Positions 1 through 7,994 of a stretch of 64,000 nt of DNA are shown piece by piece. The DNA is from Metabacillus litoralis. GTDB lineage: Bacteria; Bacillota; Bacilli; Bacillales; Bacillaceae. A program made the position numbers and the translations under genes. How positions within the stretch are numbered: position 1 is the first letter of the stretch; each line of letters begins with the position of its first letter. The notes beneath the pieces were generated by a model that was not told the DNA's origin, ran no database searches, and saw nothing but the letters and a program-made list of their open reading frames with translations. The stretch spans positions 1 to 64,000 of the forward strand of contig NZ_JAIVKL010000008.1 of the NCBI RefSeq assembly GCF_020524045.1, in the 5' to 3' direction.

Positions 1-69
1 CCTGTGTATGCGGAGTCCATCATCAAAGAGATATTAACGCAGGACAAAATCTTAAAAATGAAGCGATAA
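1..69 (+). CDS. tnpB: C-terminal end of a TnpB-like RNA-guided nuclease (partial)
   Basis: The frame is open from the first base to the TAA at 67-69, giving 22 residues that end in KILKMKR. Its position directly before an IS605-type right end identifies it as the likely TnpB C-terminus. TnpB is the RNA-guided endonuclease of IS200/IS605 elements. The catalytic part lies outside the window, so the call rests on context. Confidence 0.5.
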   Translation, partial: PVYAESIIKEILTQDKILKMKR

Positions 70-188
70 GACTTCTAACCGCAGGGACTGCGGGTGTAGC
101 CTAACCATAACTGGCGGGTGCGCTGGTGTTCTTAGGAATCCCCCACTTCAAACAGCTCGAAAGAGCAGTTAAGTGGCGGGTAGTTCAA
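1..188 (+). mobile_element. Right end of an IS200/IS605-family (TnpB-type) element
   Basis: The segment starts inside an open frame ending at 69, followed by about 120 bases of GC-richer, highly structured DNA. The stretch GGAATCCCCCACTTC at about 137-151, its partner TTAAGTGGCGGG at 169-180, and the final TTCAA at 184-188 are typical of right ends of TnpB-carrying IS605/IS1341-like elements. The next base continues the clpP reading frame, so the element ends at about 188. The left end lies outside the window. The family assignment rests on end structure and context, not on a search. Confidence 0.7.
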
Positions 189-208
189 TACTGGCTGGCA
201 CGAAAGGA
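70..208 (+). ncRNA. Omega-RNA-like 3' scaffold with guide region
   Basis: The stretch between the tnpB stop and the element end has paired segments such as AACCGCAGGGACTGCGGG at about 78-95 and the arms CCCCCACTT/AAGTGGCGGG. In known TnpB systems this segment is the scaffold of the omega RNA, and the 16-20 bases just past the element end act as guide. Here the guide would start TACTGGCTGGCACG at 189, which is clpP sequence. The RNA itself is inferred by analogy. Confidence 0.55.
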
Positions 209-451
209 AAGCGCTATGCTCTGCCAAACAGTGAGATAATGATTCATCAGCCGTTAGGTGGTGCGAAAGGGCAGGCAACAGATATTGAAATATCCGCCAA
301 ACGCATCCTCAGCCTCCGAAAACACATTAATCAAATGATTGCTGACCGAACAGGCCAACCAATTGAAAAGGTTGCCCAAGATACGGACCGTGATTATTTT
401 ATGAGTGCCGAAGCGGCAAAAGAGTACGGCATCATTGATGAAATCATTTAG
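189..451 (+). pseudogene. clpP: clpP paralogue, 3' fragment interrupted by an IS605-type element
   Basis: The reading frame gives the C-terminal half of ClpP, the proteolytic subunit of the Clp protease. It begins at [15 protein letters not shown] and ends EYGIIDEII. The catalytic His ([11 protein letters not shown]) and Asp (DTDRDYF) are present. The N-terminal half with the nucleophilic Ser is absent because the element ends at 188. A GTG at 173 lies in the element and could open the frame, but no active protease would result. The missing 5' part should lie beyond the left window edge. This is probably a second clpP, but that cannot be shown here. Confidence 0.8.
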
Positions 452-467
452 TATCTTGCATGAAAAA

Positions 468-505
468 CCACTGAAGAAGGTAAAAGACCTTTTTCAGTGG
501 TTTTT
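468..505 (+). terminator. Rho-independent terminator of clpP
   Basis: The stem CCACTGAAGAAGG pairs with CCTTTTTCAGTGG around a short loop and is followed by TTTTT, 17 bases after the clpP stop. Confidence 0.8.
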
Positions 506-592
506 AATTTAAATTTAGTGTAGTTGGATAAGCTCTCTTAAGAGTATATCTTTAGGTACGTGATGCATAGAATGAGGTAAAAAAGAGGATGG

Positions 593-1219
593 ATGACAAT
601 GCCTATCACGTTACCAGTTACTATTAAAACATTAAAGATTAGTAGTGGACCTAAAATCACCGTTTTTTATCCAAAAGTGCTTAATATTGCAAATCAGCAG
701 TTGCAAAAGATAATCAATACTACAATTGTCTATGAAACTCAAAAACTTATTAACGAGCAAGTAGGTAATATGCCCACCACAGTCGAAGAAATGCTAGGCT
801 ATTATGAAATCAAAAATAATCAACGAAAAGTTTTAAGTTTAACACTTTCTAATTATACCTACCACTACCATGCTGCACATGGAATGACCTATTTACAATC
901 ATTAACCTTTGATTTAGAAAAAGAGAAACAGTGCCAGTTACGTGACTTATTCAAGCCCGGTGTAGATTATGTCAAGAAACTGTCAGAGATCATCAAGAAG
1001 CAAATGAAACAACGAGATATCCCATTGCTTAACGAATTCAGTACAATCAAACCTAATCAAGATTTTTATATTGCTGATAAAACTCTAGTCATTTATTTTC
1101 AACTGTATGAAATCACTCCATATGTTTTTGGTTTCCCCATGTTCCCGATTTCTGTTTATGATATTCAGGATATCATTGATGAAGATGGTCCCCTTGGTCG
1201 CATGGCTGTGAATAATTAG
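593..1219 (+). CDS. DUF3298/DUF4163-type protein (PdaC/RsiV-like domain)
   Basis: This is a 208-residue protein with no signal peptide or membrane segment. The N-terminal part (LPVTIKTLKI..., then YPKVLNIANQQLQKIIN) and the C-terminal part with FYIADKTLVIYFQLYEITPY and FPISVYDI match the layout of DUF4163 plus DUF3298, domains found in PdaC deacetylase, the anti-sigma factor RsiV and related Bacillus proteins. No catalytic deacetylase domain is attached. The absence of a TM helix sets it apart from RsiV. GAGGATGG precedes the ATG; a second ATG two codons later is possible. Confidence 0.75.
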   Translation: MTMPITLPVTIKTLKISSGPKITVFYPKVLNIANQQLQKIINTTIVYETQKLINEQVGNMPTTVEEMLGYYEIKNNQRKVLSLTLSNYTYHYHAAHGMTYLQSLTFDLEKEKQCQLRDLFKPGVDYVKKLSEIIKKQMKQRDIPLLNEFSTIKPNQDFYIADKTLVIYFQLYEITPYVFGFPMFPISVYDIQDIIDEDGPLGRMAVNN

Positions 1220-1525
1220 CACAGGTTAGATGTTTATAGATTTCCTTGGGAAAGTAATATTTTAGACCATCTATTATAACAAAAAAAGGGTTAGACTCCT
1301 TGTATACTTAATTTTAAAATAATATATATTTTCAATATACCAAACTAGTATATTACAAAATAAAGCAACGGCGGAATTATTTTGAGTTGTCTCTGGTGAT
1401 AGTAAACAAGAAAATAATCCAATATTTCATAATATCAAAGCCTCAGATTCAAATGTATCATTAGAGTAACCTTATTTAATTAAAGAATCTATTTCTTCAG
1501 AAATCATGTTAGAAATAAGTTCTAA

Positions 1526-1789
1526 TCCTTTATAGGAAAAATCAACTTTATATATAAAGAAAAAGATTCAGAATATGCTTTAATAATTTTAAAAAATGAT
1601 AAGCAAGTTAATCTGAATAAACCATTTATTAATGTAGAAAATATAGGGAAAGTTGAAATTCCTATTAATTTCAAACTAGAAGATAATTCAAATAATATAA
1701 TCACTTGTTTAATACCAAAACCATTTAATGAACCTAATACTAGTGAAGATCAATTAAAAAAATTTGGCTCTGTTAAACTTTGTGGTTGA
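1526..1789 (+). pseudogene. Unrecognised gene remnant cut by a palindromic repeat
   Basis: An open frame of about 87 codons has normal Bacillus-like composition (KINFIYKEKDSEYALIILKN and onward) but no start codon, and a TAA precedes it at 1523. Its last codons overlap the beginning of the GC-rich repeat at 1783, so the 3' end was probably replaced by repeat insertion. The protein family was not recognised. A minus-strand frame over the same bases looks like a shadow. Confidence 0.5.
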
Positions 1790-1913
1790 TTTCCGTTACA
1801 GGCATTCGCTTTCCGCGGGCGGTCCGGAAGCCTCCTCGGCGCAAGCGCCTGTGGGGTCTCCCTTCGACACGCTTCTCCCGCAGGAGTCTCATGCCTTTCA
1901 CTCCAATCAACCA
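1783..1913. repeat. GC-rich palindromic MITE-like repeat
   Basis: The ends are inverted copies: TGGTTGATT on the left and AATCAACCA on the right, with further pairing (AGGCATTCGC..., ...ATGCCTTTCAC). The core (CCGCGGGCGGTCC, CTTCTCCCGCAGGAG) is far richer in GC than its surroundings. Similar 130-base palindromes are scattered in many Bacillaceae genomes. It has no coding capacity and probably behaves as a non-autonomous element or REP-like sequence. Confidence 0.7.
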
Positions 1914-1987
1914 AGTGCTAATAATCAACCTTAAGCTTTAACATAGCCAAAAATTTAAACCTTACTCAACTAATAAAATTACTATGA

Positions 1988-2022
1988 TTAAAAAATAAAG
2001 AAAAGACCTTAAATAGTCTTTA
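1988..2022 (-). terminator. Terminator of the minus-strand gene at 2025-2510
   Basis: On the minus strand AAAGAC-TATTTAAG-GTCTTTT forms a short stem followed by a T-rich run. It lies just after the stop codon. Confidence 0.55.
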
Positions 2023-2024
2023 CT

Positions 2025-2510
2025 CTATTTTATTTCTATTGGAAAACCTCCACTTTTTTCATAGCCGAATAAAGGATCACTTTTATTTGTTTTAATCTTC
2101 ATTTCATATTCGTAATAAACTTCATATTTACCTGAATCTAACTTTATTGATTTGTTCGAAGAATACATCTCTTTTACCCTTATTTCCCGTTTATTATTTT
2201 GATTTATACCGTTAAAATCTGAATAAATAACTTTACCATTTTCTAAATTAGTTATCCTAATATAAGGAGAAGTACTTCCTTTTAAATTTTCAATATCTTT
2301 AAGTAATGAGACATTAGAGTCAAATTCTAAAACCTTTCCCTTTTTTTCTCTAACTGTAAGATTAATTTTAACAGGAACATCTCTACCGGCTTGATCTTTA
2401 GTATCAATTATTTTCGGTAGCTTAGTAAATCCGTCATAAGTAGTCACATTATCATTAATACCTCCTGATAATAAAAAACAAAAAACGATACCTAAGATTA
2501 AAGCTTTCAT
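2025..2510 (-). CDS. Secreted hypothetical protein
   Basis: This is a 161-residue protein with an N-terminal signal segment (MKALILGIVFCFLLSGG). There is no Cys at the cleavage region, so it is secreted or membrane-tethered rather than a lipoprotein. The rest is a hydrophilic beta-rich domain (KINLTVREKKGKVLEFD; SPYIRITNLENGKVIYSDF) resembling Ig-like intracellular proteinase-inhibitor folds, which is inference only. GAAAGAAG lies ahead of the ATG. It is one of the few minus-strand genes. Confidence 0.6.
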   Translation of the reverse strand: MKALILGIVFCFLLSGGINDNVTTYDGFTKLPKIIDTKDQAGRDVPVKINLTVREKKGKVLEFDSNVSLLKDIENLKGSTSPYIRITNLENGKVIYSDFNGINQNNKREIRVKEMYSSNKSIKLDSGKYEVYYEYEMKIKTNKSDPLFGYEKSGGFPIEIK

Positions 2511-2922
2511 ATTTTCACTTCTTTCAAATATTTTCTCAGTAATATATTTTCCTTAAAATAGAATTAAATGCACATTACCAATTTTTTTAAGAGAGGGTCT
2601 AGAATGGCACGTCATTTACATTCCTAGCATTTTTCATCATGGCTTTATTATCATTTGTCGTTGATTTATGTTACTGGATATAACTTTTCTAGGAGGCTTT
2701 TTGAACCCTTTTTCTGCATTTTTGTCAAATTAAGATAAAAAGCATTTACTAGAGAGTATATGATTTATTTTTTAAAATTTATTGAAGGGGATCTAATTAA
2801 AATCTGGCAACTTAAAGTATAATTGGGTTATCTATATTCAAGGTATAGGTACTGTTTTAAAAAATTAATAGAGCAGAGATATTTAACTAGAGGAAATTTT
2901 GGTTGTAGTAAGGAGGAAGCTA
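2511..2922. other. Intergenic stretch without a confident gene
   Basis: The divergent promoters of the flanking genes must lie here. A short frame around 2605-2685 ends FFIMALLSFVVDLCYWI and may be the tail of a lost membrane protein. No repeat or RNA gene was recognised. Confidence 0.4.
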
Positions 2923-3549
2923 ATGAAACAAGGAACGAGTATTTTTATGATGGTATTTATCCTGTTAATGGCTGGTTGTAATAGTGATGATACTATAAAA
3001 ATAGAAGAACAACAGAAACAATTGAAAGAATTAGAAGCTAAAATTGTCGACTTAGAAGAAATCAACAAAGAACAACGAAAGATTATCGAAGAACAGAATA
3101 AAGAGTTTTCTTATATAAAGGATTTTACAAAAGAGGAGTTAGAAGCCTACGAACAATTTGTTCAAGATAAAGATGCACAACATCTATTAGGTTTATCACC
3201 TGAAAAGATTCTGTTGATTTATTACCACTTAATCGTTATTGATGATGTAGAAGCAATTTATTCATTAACATATGATGATGGTACTTTACCTGACTTATCA
3301 ACTTTTAGAGAGAATTATTATAAAAATGGTCTTCATCTAAAATGGCAAGATAGCACAATCTATTACAGGTACTACAATTCTATTAAAGTTAAAGAAGATC
3401 ATAAAAATGAAAATGAAGTCGTGGTCGAAATGACCGTAAACTTAGGATCTAATGTATCAACAATCGTTTATGGATTAAAAAAGGAAAAGGGAATTTGGAA
3501 AATGGATACCTTGCACTTAATGGAAAACGATAAAGATGGAAATAAATAA
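2923..3549 (+). CDS. Lipoprotein with coiled coil
   Basis: The start is the ATG at 2923, eight bases after AAGGAGGA; an upstream TTG at 2899 has no ribosome site. The protein has 208 residues. The signal peptide ends with the lipobox LMAGC (Cys at about residue 18), so it is lipid-anchored outside the membrane. A Lys/Glu-rich coiled coil follows (about residues 25-65). The C-terminal 110 residues form a globular domain ending in the DUF4829/NTF2-like pattern GIWKMDTLHLME. No enzyme motif is visible. Confidence 0.7.
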   Translation: MKQGTSIFMMVFILLMAGCNSDDTIKIEEQQKQLKELEAKIVDLEEINKEQRKIIEEQNKEFSYIKDFTKEELEAYEQFVQDKDAQHLLGLSPEKILLIYYHLIVIDDVEAIYSLTYDDGTLPDLSTFRENYYKNGLHLKWQDSTIYYRYYNSIKVKEDHKNENEVVVEMTVNLGSNVSTIVYGLKKEKGIWKMDTLHLMENDKDGNK

Positions 3550-3614
3550 TTATCATTAATTCTACACGTATCTCCAATTTTAGAAAAAAAGCAGCAGACG
3601 TCAGGGGAAATTTT

Positions 3615-3983
3615 ATGAAAAGTTTAAAAACTATGGATATTGTGATTCTTTTCGCAATTACATTGTTATTTATTTATGACTATTTTCCAAATAATGCTTG
3701 GACAAACCTCATTCCAAAAATAGTTGTCATAGTATTAATTATTGGATTATTTTTATTTAGTCTGCTTTTTAAAAGATATAGAAATGTGGAAAGTAAAGAA
3801 ATACTGCAATGGCAAATCATTTCTACTGCTTATTTCGTTTTCATAATAGGGTTGTTTACTGCATTAGGAGGGAAATCTTCTTCAGGCGTTTCATTGAATA
3901 ATGGCTTCTTATGGATAGCTTTGTTCATCTCTGTAGTTGAAATGACTTTCCAATGGAAAAAAATCAAGCAGTCAAAAGCATAG
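3615..3983 (+). CDS. Small four-helix membrane protein
   Basis: This 122-residue protein has four predicted membrane helices (about residues 7-23, 33-52, 70-85 and 97-113) separated by short basic loops. The ribosome site is GGGGAAA before ATG. The family was not recognised. It begins the long series of single small genes. Confidence 0.6.
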   Translation: MKSLKTMDIVILFAITLLFIYDYFPNNAWTNLIPKIVVIVLIIGLFLFSLLFKRYRNVESKEILQWQIISTAYFVFIIGLFTALGGKSSSGVSLNNGFLWIALFISVVEMTFQWKKIKQSKA

Positions 3984-4148
3984 AATGTGAAGTTGTTTAA
4001 TTAAATTAACGAACACTTGCTTGTTTTAAGTGAGAGGTGTTGTAATCGAAACTACTTTTGTTATTGACTAACGATGCAGAATTTCTGAATAAATCTTTTG
4101 AACACTAACTGTGCAAAAGTAAATAATGTGATAGTGAATTACCTTATA

Positions 4149-4190
4149 GTGAGTGTTCTTAATAAGAACAGTCGCTTTTTCATTTAACGT
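4149..4190 (+). repeat. Array repeat (terminator hairpin type)
   Basis: GTTCTT-AATA-AGAAC forms the hairpin, followed by GTCGCTTTTTCATTTAACG. It closely matches the inner part of the array repeat, although the left arm is decayed. Confidence 0.65.
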
Positions 4191-4270
4191 AGTAAAATTG
4201 TAAAAGATAGGTATAATGTGAAACTTCCTTCATAATTGTTTCGTAGATAAGTAAAAGGAAGTGAGAAGAT

Positions 4271-4506
4271 TTGAAGAAATATATTGTTTTATAGTAAGTT
4301 TTGTTTTGATGTATATGGTATTTCAAATATTATCAGGTTTGCTTTTAACAGCTCTATATACTCCAGATTTAACGTCAATTAACAATAATATAAGTAAAGA
4401 GGTAGTGTTAGGACAGACTTCATTTAAACCATTTTTAGCTACTTTATTAATCGCAGTTTTTGCTTATTTAATGTCTCAAAAATTATTTATAAGCGGTAAA
4501 AAATAA
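4271..4506 (+). pseudogene. Small membrane protein gene, probably frameshifted near its start
   Basis: A TTG at 4271 with AAAGGAAGTGAG upstream would start a peptide reading LKKYIV, but it runs into a stop after seven codons. The frame ending at 4506 continues with FIVSFVLMYMVFQILSGLL. One extra T in the T run at 4287-4290 would join them as a normal MKKYIVFIVSF start. The alternative is a poorly placed GTG at 4261 (81 codons). The product would have two membrane helices. Confidence 0.5.
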
Positions 4507-4590
4507 ATACACAGTAGATTGCTTGAATTAAATTAAATTCTGACTAACTGAGTAGTTTCGTTTAAGTTTAACAAGTGATGATATAAGGGT

Positions 4591-4730
4591 GTGAAGATAT
4601 TCGTGAATAATAGGGATTTGGTTCAAGAATTAATAAGTATGAAATAGATAATATTGGGGCTGATTCTGCAAGTTACAATCAAGAAGAGGTTGAATCTCTT
4701 CTGAATTGTTGTTATTATGCCGCAGTTTAA
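4591..4730 (+). pseudogene. Short gene remnant with a frameshift
   Basis: A GTG at 4591 after AAGGGT opens KIFVNN; a different frame then continues SRINKYEIDNIGADSASYNQ and ends ESLLNCCYYAAV before the TAA at 4730. The two parts together look like one small protein of about 45 residues with an indel. The family was not recognised. Confidence 0.35.
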
Positions 4731-4746
4731 TTGAGGAGATGATTCT

Positions 4747-4953
4747 TTGATTAGTTTATTAGAAAATGTATTTCAAATAACGGCAATCATACTACTGCTA
4801 TGTTCATTCTTTTATTACAATCACTTTAAAAAAATGAAGAGGGAAAGAAAACTAACTTTACTTGAGCGTACAGTCTATATATCAACCCAAGTTGCAATTT
4901 ATCTTTGTGCAGGTAGTTATTTACTCTTGTTTTTAGATAGGAATTTTGGTTAG
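4747..4953 (+). CDS. Two-helix small membrane protein
   Basis: The start is TTG at 4747, eight bases after GAGGAG. The protein is 68 residues with helices at about 8-24 and 47-63, joined by a strongly basic loop (HFKKMKRERK). No family was recognised. Confidence 0.5.
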   Translation: MISLLENVFQITAIILLLCSFFYYNHFKKMKRERKLTLLERTVYISTQVAIYLCAGSYLLLFLDRNFG

Positions 4954-5037
4954 AAATTTTATCTTTTTTATGAGTATTTAATTTAATCTGGATGGGAAAA
5001 TACCTATAACAATTCTATTCAGAGGTGTTAATAATTC

Positions 5038-5412
5038 ATGAAAAAAACAGTCATATTAGTTATGGTGTTAGTTGTTTTACTTTTGGTAGGGTGGAACCGA
5101 GGAGTGTCCAAAAATGAATTGCTCGAAGAAACTTTATATGAAAGGTATCATTCTTATCTCAATAAAAACTATTCAGAGTTTATTATGTGTCCCAAAATAG
5201 ATAAAATCGAAAGAATAGAAGGCGATATACGTAGACATATCGCTCACATAAGTGCATTAAATTATGATGGACATCATGGCGATGTTCCTTATGATAGAAT
5301 TTATATCATTTTGACTGATACTCCAGAAAAAGGTGTTAAAATCAATAAAGTTAGAGTTGAAAAAGGCATTTCTGAAAAAGAAAGTCTTATACAATGTAGA
5401 AAGAAAAACTAA
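5038..5412 (+). CDS. Signal-anchored small protein, DUF3888-like
   Basis: The 124-residue protein opens with a hydrophobic signal or anchor (KKTVILVMVLVVLLLVGW). The mature part includes NELLEETLYERYHSYLNKNY and a His-rich stretch HIAHISALNYDGHHGD. The helical start of the mature part resembles DUF3888 proteins of Bacillus, but the match is loose. GAGGTG precedes the ATG. Confidence 0.5.
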   Translation: MKKTVILVMVLVVLLLVGWNRGVSKNELLEETLYERYHSYLNKNYSEFIMCPKIDKIERIEGDIRRHIAHISALNYDGHHGDVPYDRIYIILTDTPEKGVKINKVRVEKGISEKESLIQCRKKN

Positions 5413-5716
5413 TAACTAATAACTCTTATTTGGCTAACGAGGGGAGGTTATAACTTAGCTAATATCGTTTATCAAAACCTCGCTAGTGCATAAACAACTG
5501 TTCTTATTGAAGACTTACACCTATTAATTTTTTCATTTTTTATTAAGGTAACTATCCCAACACTAAACACTAAGATACCAATTAACATCAATGAATGTAT
5601 AAAACTATTTAAAATTGGTATATATTTTTCAGTTGAATTCTAGTGAATAAAAAGTGAAAAATAAATAAAGGTTTATGGTAAAATATTCATATTTACATCA
5701 ACAGAGGAGATATAGA

Positions 5717-5872
5717 ATGAATTTCACTATCCTATTAGTTTCACTTATTATATTTATATTAATTTTTAATGGAGTGAAAAAAGGATCTATAACTTTCACT
5801 TTTAAAAAAATCGCTCTTGGATTAGTTTTAACTCTAGTAATTATTAATGTAGTCATGTTTTTAATTATGTAA
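5717..5872 (+). CDS. Small membrane protein (51 residues)
   Basis: The ATG at 5717 is preceded by GAGGAGATATAG, a far better site than the upstream ATG at 5675. Two hydrophobic helices surround a short basic segment (GVKKGSITFTFKK). No function can be assigned. Confidence 0.5.
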   Translation: MNFTILLVSLIIFILIFNGVKKGSITFTFKKIALGLVLTLVIINVVMFLIM

Positions 5873-6013
5873 ATATGAAAGGGTATGCAGTTAATATCAT
5901 GGTCTTAATTTTTACGTGGTTTATATGAAAGAATGCCGATGCTTTAGATTCTTAAGAATGAAAGTATTCAACTTAAAGTTGAAGTATTGTCGATATTCTT
6001 GAAGGGGATTCAT

Positions 6014-6232
6014 ATGGGGAAAGATAATAGGAATACACCAACTAAATTAATTCTATTTTGTGTTCTTTTTACTTTTATTCTGATAAGTGAGAGTTTTTTA
6101 GTTATAACCTCACCCTTGTTAATTGTTAGAGTAATAAATCTTGTAGCAGTAATTGGTATTTCACTAATTATAGGTGCATTTATTAGAGAAATATTTATTT
6201 TAAAGAATGGAGAGAAATCAAAATCAAAGTAA
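6014..6232 (+). CDS. Two-helix small membrane protein
   Basis: The ATG at 6014 follows GAAGGGGATTC. The protein has 72 residues, with helices at about 12-30 and 36-58 and a basic tail NGEKSKSK. The family was not recognised. Confidence 0.5.
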   Translation: MGKDNRNTPTKLILFCVLFTFILISESFLVITSPLLIVRVINLVAVIGISLIIGAFIREIFILKNGEKSKSK

Positions 6233-6250
6233 CCTTTTATTCAATTATCG

Positions 6251-6312
6251 TGTACATTCATTGAAAAAGGGGTGCTTTTTTTCTATGGTGTAAAAGGAAG
6301 TTAATGTTAAAC
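6251..6312 (+). repeat. Array repeat, variant with GGAAGTTAATGTTAAA right half
   Basis: ACATTC...GGGGTGCTTTTTTTC forms a decayed hairpin with a T run; then AAAAGGAAGTTAATGTTAAA follows. The same right half recurs at 14950, 16922, 48507 and 51902. Confidence 0.5.
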
Positions 6313-6383
6313 GCAAGAGCGGGAGTATTCATCAGATCTTAAAAAATAGGTTCATATTTTCTATTTATATGGGAGATGACAAT

Positions 6384-6614
6384 TTGTTACTAGTTTTGAG
6401 AATAGTGATTGCTGCTCTTGCACTAAGTATATCATTTTGGGCTTTAGTTACAGGAATCAATGATTTTTCACCATATATGTTATTATTTTTAGCAGCAATG
6501 TTCCTTGCGATTGCTGTTTTTGAAATGAAAGCAAAACGAAAGAAAAATGCTGTTATATCGTACCTTGCATCTGCATTTATATTTTTTATTTCGTTTTATA
6601 CTTTTTTAAGATAG
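6384..6614 (+). CDS. DUF3953-like small membrane protein
   Basis: The TTG at 6384 lies after GGGAGATG and gives the usual LLVLRIVIAAL beginning; an ATG at 6369 inside that ribosome site is the alternative. About 76 residues form three helices. The pattern SPYMLLFLAAMFLAIAVFEM followed by a Lys-rich loop and a last helix fits the DUF3953 family of Bacillus small membrane proteins, whose role is unknown. Confidence 0.6.
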   Translation: MLLVLRIVIAALALSISFWALVTGINDFSPYMLLFLAAMFLAIAVFEMKAKRKKNAVISYLASAFIFFISFYTFLR

Positions 6615-6744
6615 CAATTTTACCCTTAAACAGGCGGTTCATGGCGAATAGGAATTTAATCGTAAAGTAAATGGGAGCTTTGTTCAAAGAAATTAGAAAT
6701 GAATGATAAAATTAAAATCTAAATACATTTATTAGGGGGATTTG

Positions 6745-7338
6745 ATGAGACTTTTCATTAGTATTCTAATAATGCTATTGCTTTTTTCAGGGTGTGTAAG
6801 TAAACCTTCAATAGAGTTAGTTAGCTCATCAGTTGATTTTAGTAATGAGGAAGAAAGACTTGGAGGAATTGGTATTACTTCAGGAGAAAAGAATGGTGAA
6901 ATCATAGTACCTACTGCATTAAGTTATAATTTTATTTTTAAGAATATTGGTAAAAAAAGACTCGGAAGTGCTGAAAACCTAAATAAACAGACATTTGATT
7001 ATGACGATGGAATAAAAGTACATATTGAACCAAATGAAAAATTGAAAGCCGTTTCTGAAGAAATAATGGGAGTAAATATTTTCAATTTTGATGAAGAAGG
7101 AAGGCATAATTCAGAGCTAGGTACAGGGGTTACGGGTGTACCAATTATTGAACCAAATCAAGAAGGAACATATACTTTAGATTTTATTTTGGGTGCGAAT
7201 AAAGATCATCCTGAAATAAGAGTTTTACCTTCAGCAGAACAATTAGAAATATTGAAGGGAAATGCTATGGAAGCGAGTTTAATTGTTTCTATTGAAGGTG
7301 AAGAAGTCGCACATTTTGATCTTAGTAATTTAAATTAG
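6745..7338 (+). CDS. Hypothetical lipoprotein
   Basis: The ATG at 6745 follows AGGGGGAT. The signal peptide has the lipobox LFSGC (Cys at about 17), so the 197-residue protein is anchored outside the membrane. The mature part is beta-rich (PTALSYNFIFKNIGKK; EPNQEGTYTLDFILG), like an Ig-type adhesion or inhibitor fold. No catalytic motif was seen. Confidence 0.65.
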   Translation: MRLFISILIMLLLFSGCVSKPSIELVSSSVDFSNEEERLGGIGITSGEKNGEIIVPTALSYNFIFKNIGKKRLGSAENLNKQTFDYDDGIKVHIEPNEKLKAVSEEIMGVNIFNFDEEGRHNSELGTGVTGVPIIEPNQEGTYTLDFILGANKDHPEIRVLPSAEQLEILKGNAMEASLIVSIEGEEVAHFDLSNLN

Positions 7339-7386
7339 CTGGATAAAACATTTTTGTATTGTTCATAAGTTAAAACTTACTCTTTT

Positions 7387-7453
7387 ACTAACAGATGCGA
7401 TTTTTCAATTAGAAAAGCCACTTTTTACTAACTGACCAAGATTGTTGAAGAAG
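7387..7453 (+). repeat. Array repeat, degenerate
   Basis: ACTAACAGATGCGATTTTTC is followed by CACTTTTTACTAACTGACC and GTTGAAGAAG. Both arms are recognisable, but the inner stem is decayed. Confidence 0.5.
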
Positions 7454-7539
7454 CCTAATTCATTTTAAAGTTTAATTGAAGATGTTGTCATACATTCAGA
7501 ATTTCAAAAATAGCTTTTAGTTCGATCATGGTGTAATCT

Positions 7540-7704
7540 TTGTTAGATGAACGATCTTATATTGATGTGATTAGCATGATGTGTGTAAATGAACTAATTC
7601 CTTATTATGTGAAAAATAATTTTCGATATAGGAAATCTTATTTTGTATTTCTCAGAAAATCAAAGATAAGTGATTCAGCTAAAAGCAAGCTTTTGTTCAA
7701 GTAA
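7540..7704 (+). pseudogene. Short gene or 3' gene remnant
   Basis: Fifty-four codons stay open from a TTG at 7540 (LLDERSYIDVISMMCVNELI, then YYVKNNFRYRKSYFVF). No ribosome site precedes it, and a TAA interrupts an otherwise coding-like upstream frame. It is probably the 3' end of a lost gene. The family was not recognised. Confidence 0.35.
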
Positions 7705-7721
7705 ATCTTTCCAAACCCCTA

Positions 7722-7753
7722 GAAAAAGGATCGTCAATCGACGTTCCTTTTTA
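7722..7753 (+). terminator. Strong hairpin terminator
   Basis: AAAAAGGA-CGTC pairs with GACG-TCCTTTTT around an AATC loop. It works on either strand and ends the remnant at 7540-7704. Confidence 0.7.
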
Positions 7754-7933
7754 GGTTAAATAACCATTTATATTGAATCTTAATTCAACTTAAAAAGGAA
7801 TTTACTTAAGGGTAGATTATCCATTTAATATTTAATTCTAATATTCGGTTTAATGATTTTAATCTTAAAAGTAAAAATGTGATATAAATTAAAGTTTTAA
7901 ATTGAAAAATCTTTTTACTTAATTATTAAAAAC

Positions 7934-7959
7934 TGTAACTTTTTTGATCCTCATTCGAT
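7934..7959 (+). promoter_or_regulatory. ECF-type promoter, probably autoregulatory
   Basis: TGTAAC and CGAT are separated by 16 bases just upstream of the ECF sigma gene. This resembles the SigX/SigW class (TGtAAC, CGA/CGTA). A related element stands before the second ECF gene. Confidence 0.5.
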
Positions 7960-7994
7960 TAATCATTGAACACTTAATTAAGGGGGGGGTATTG

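Noticed and set aside
1522-1704. 60-codon minus-strand frame
   Set aside because: It is the shadow of a coding-like plus-strand remnant (1526-1789).
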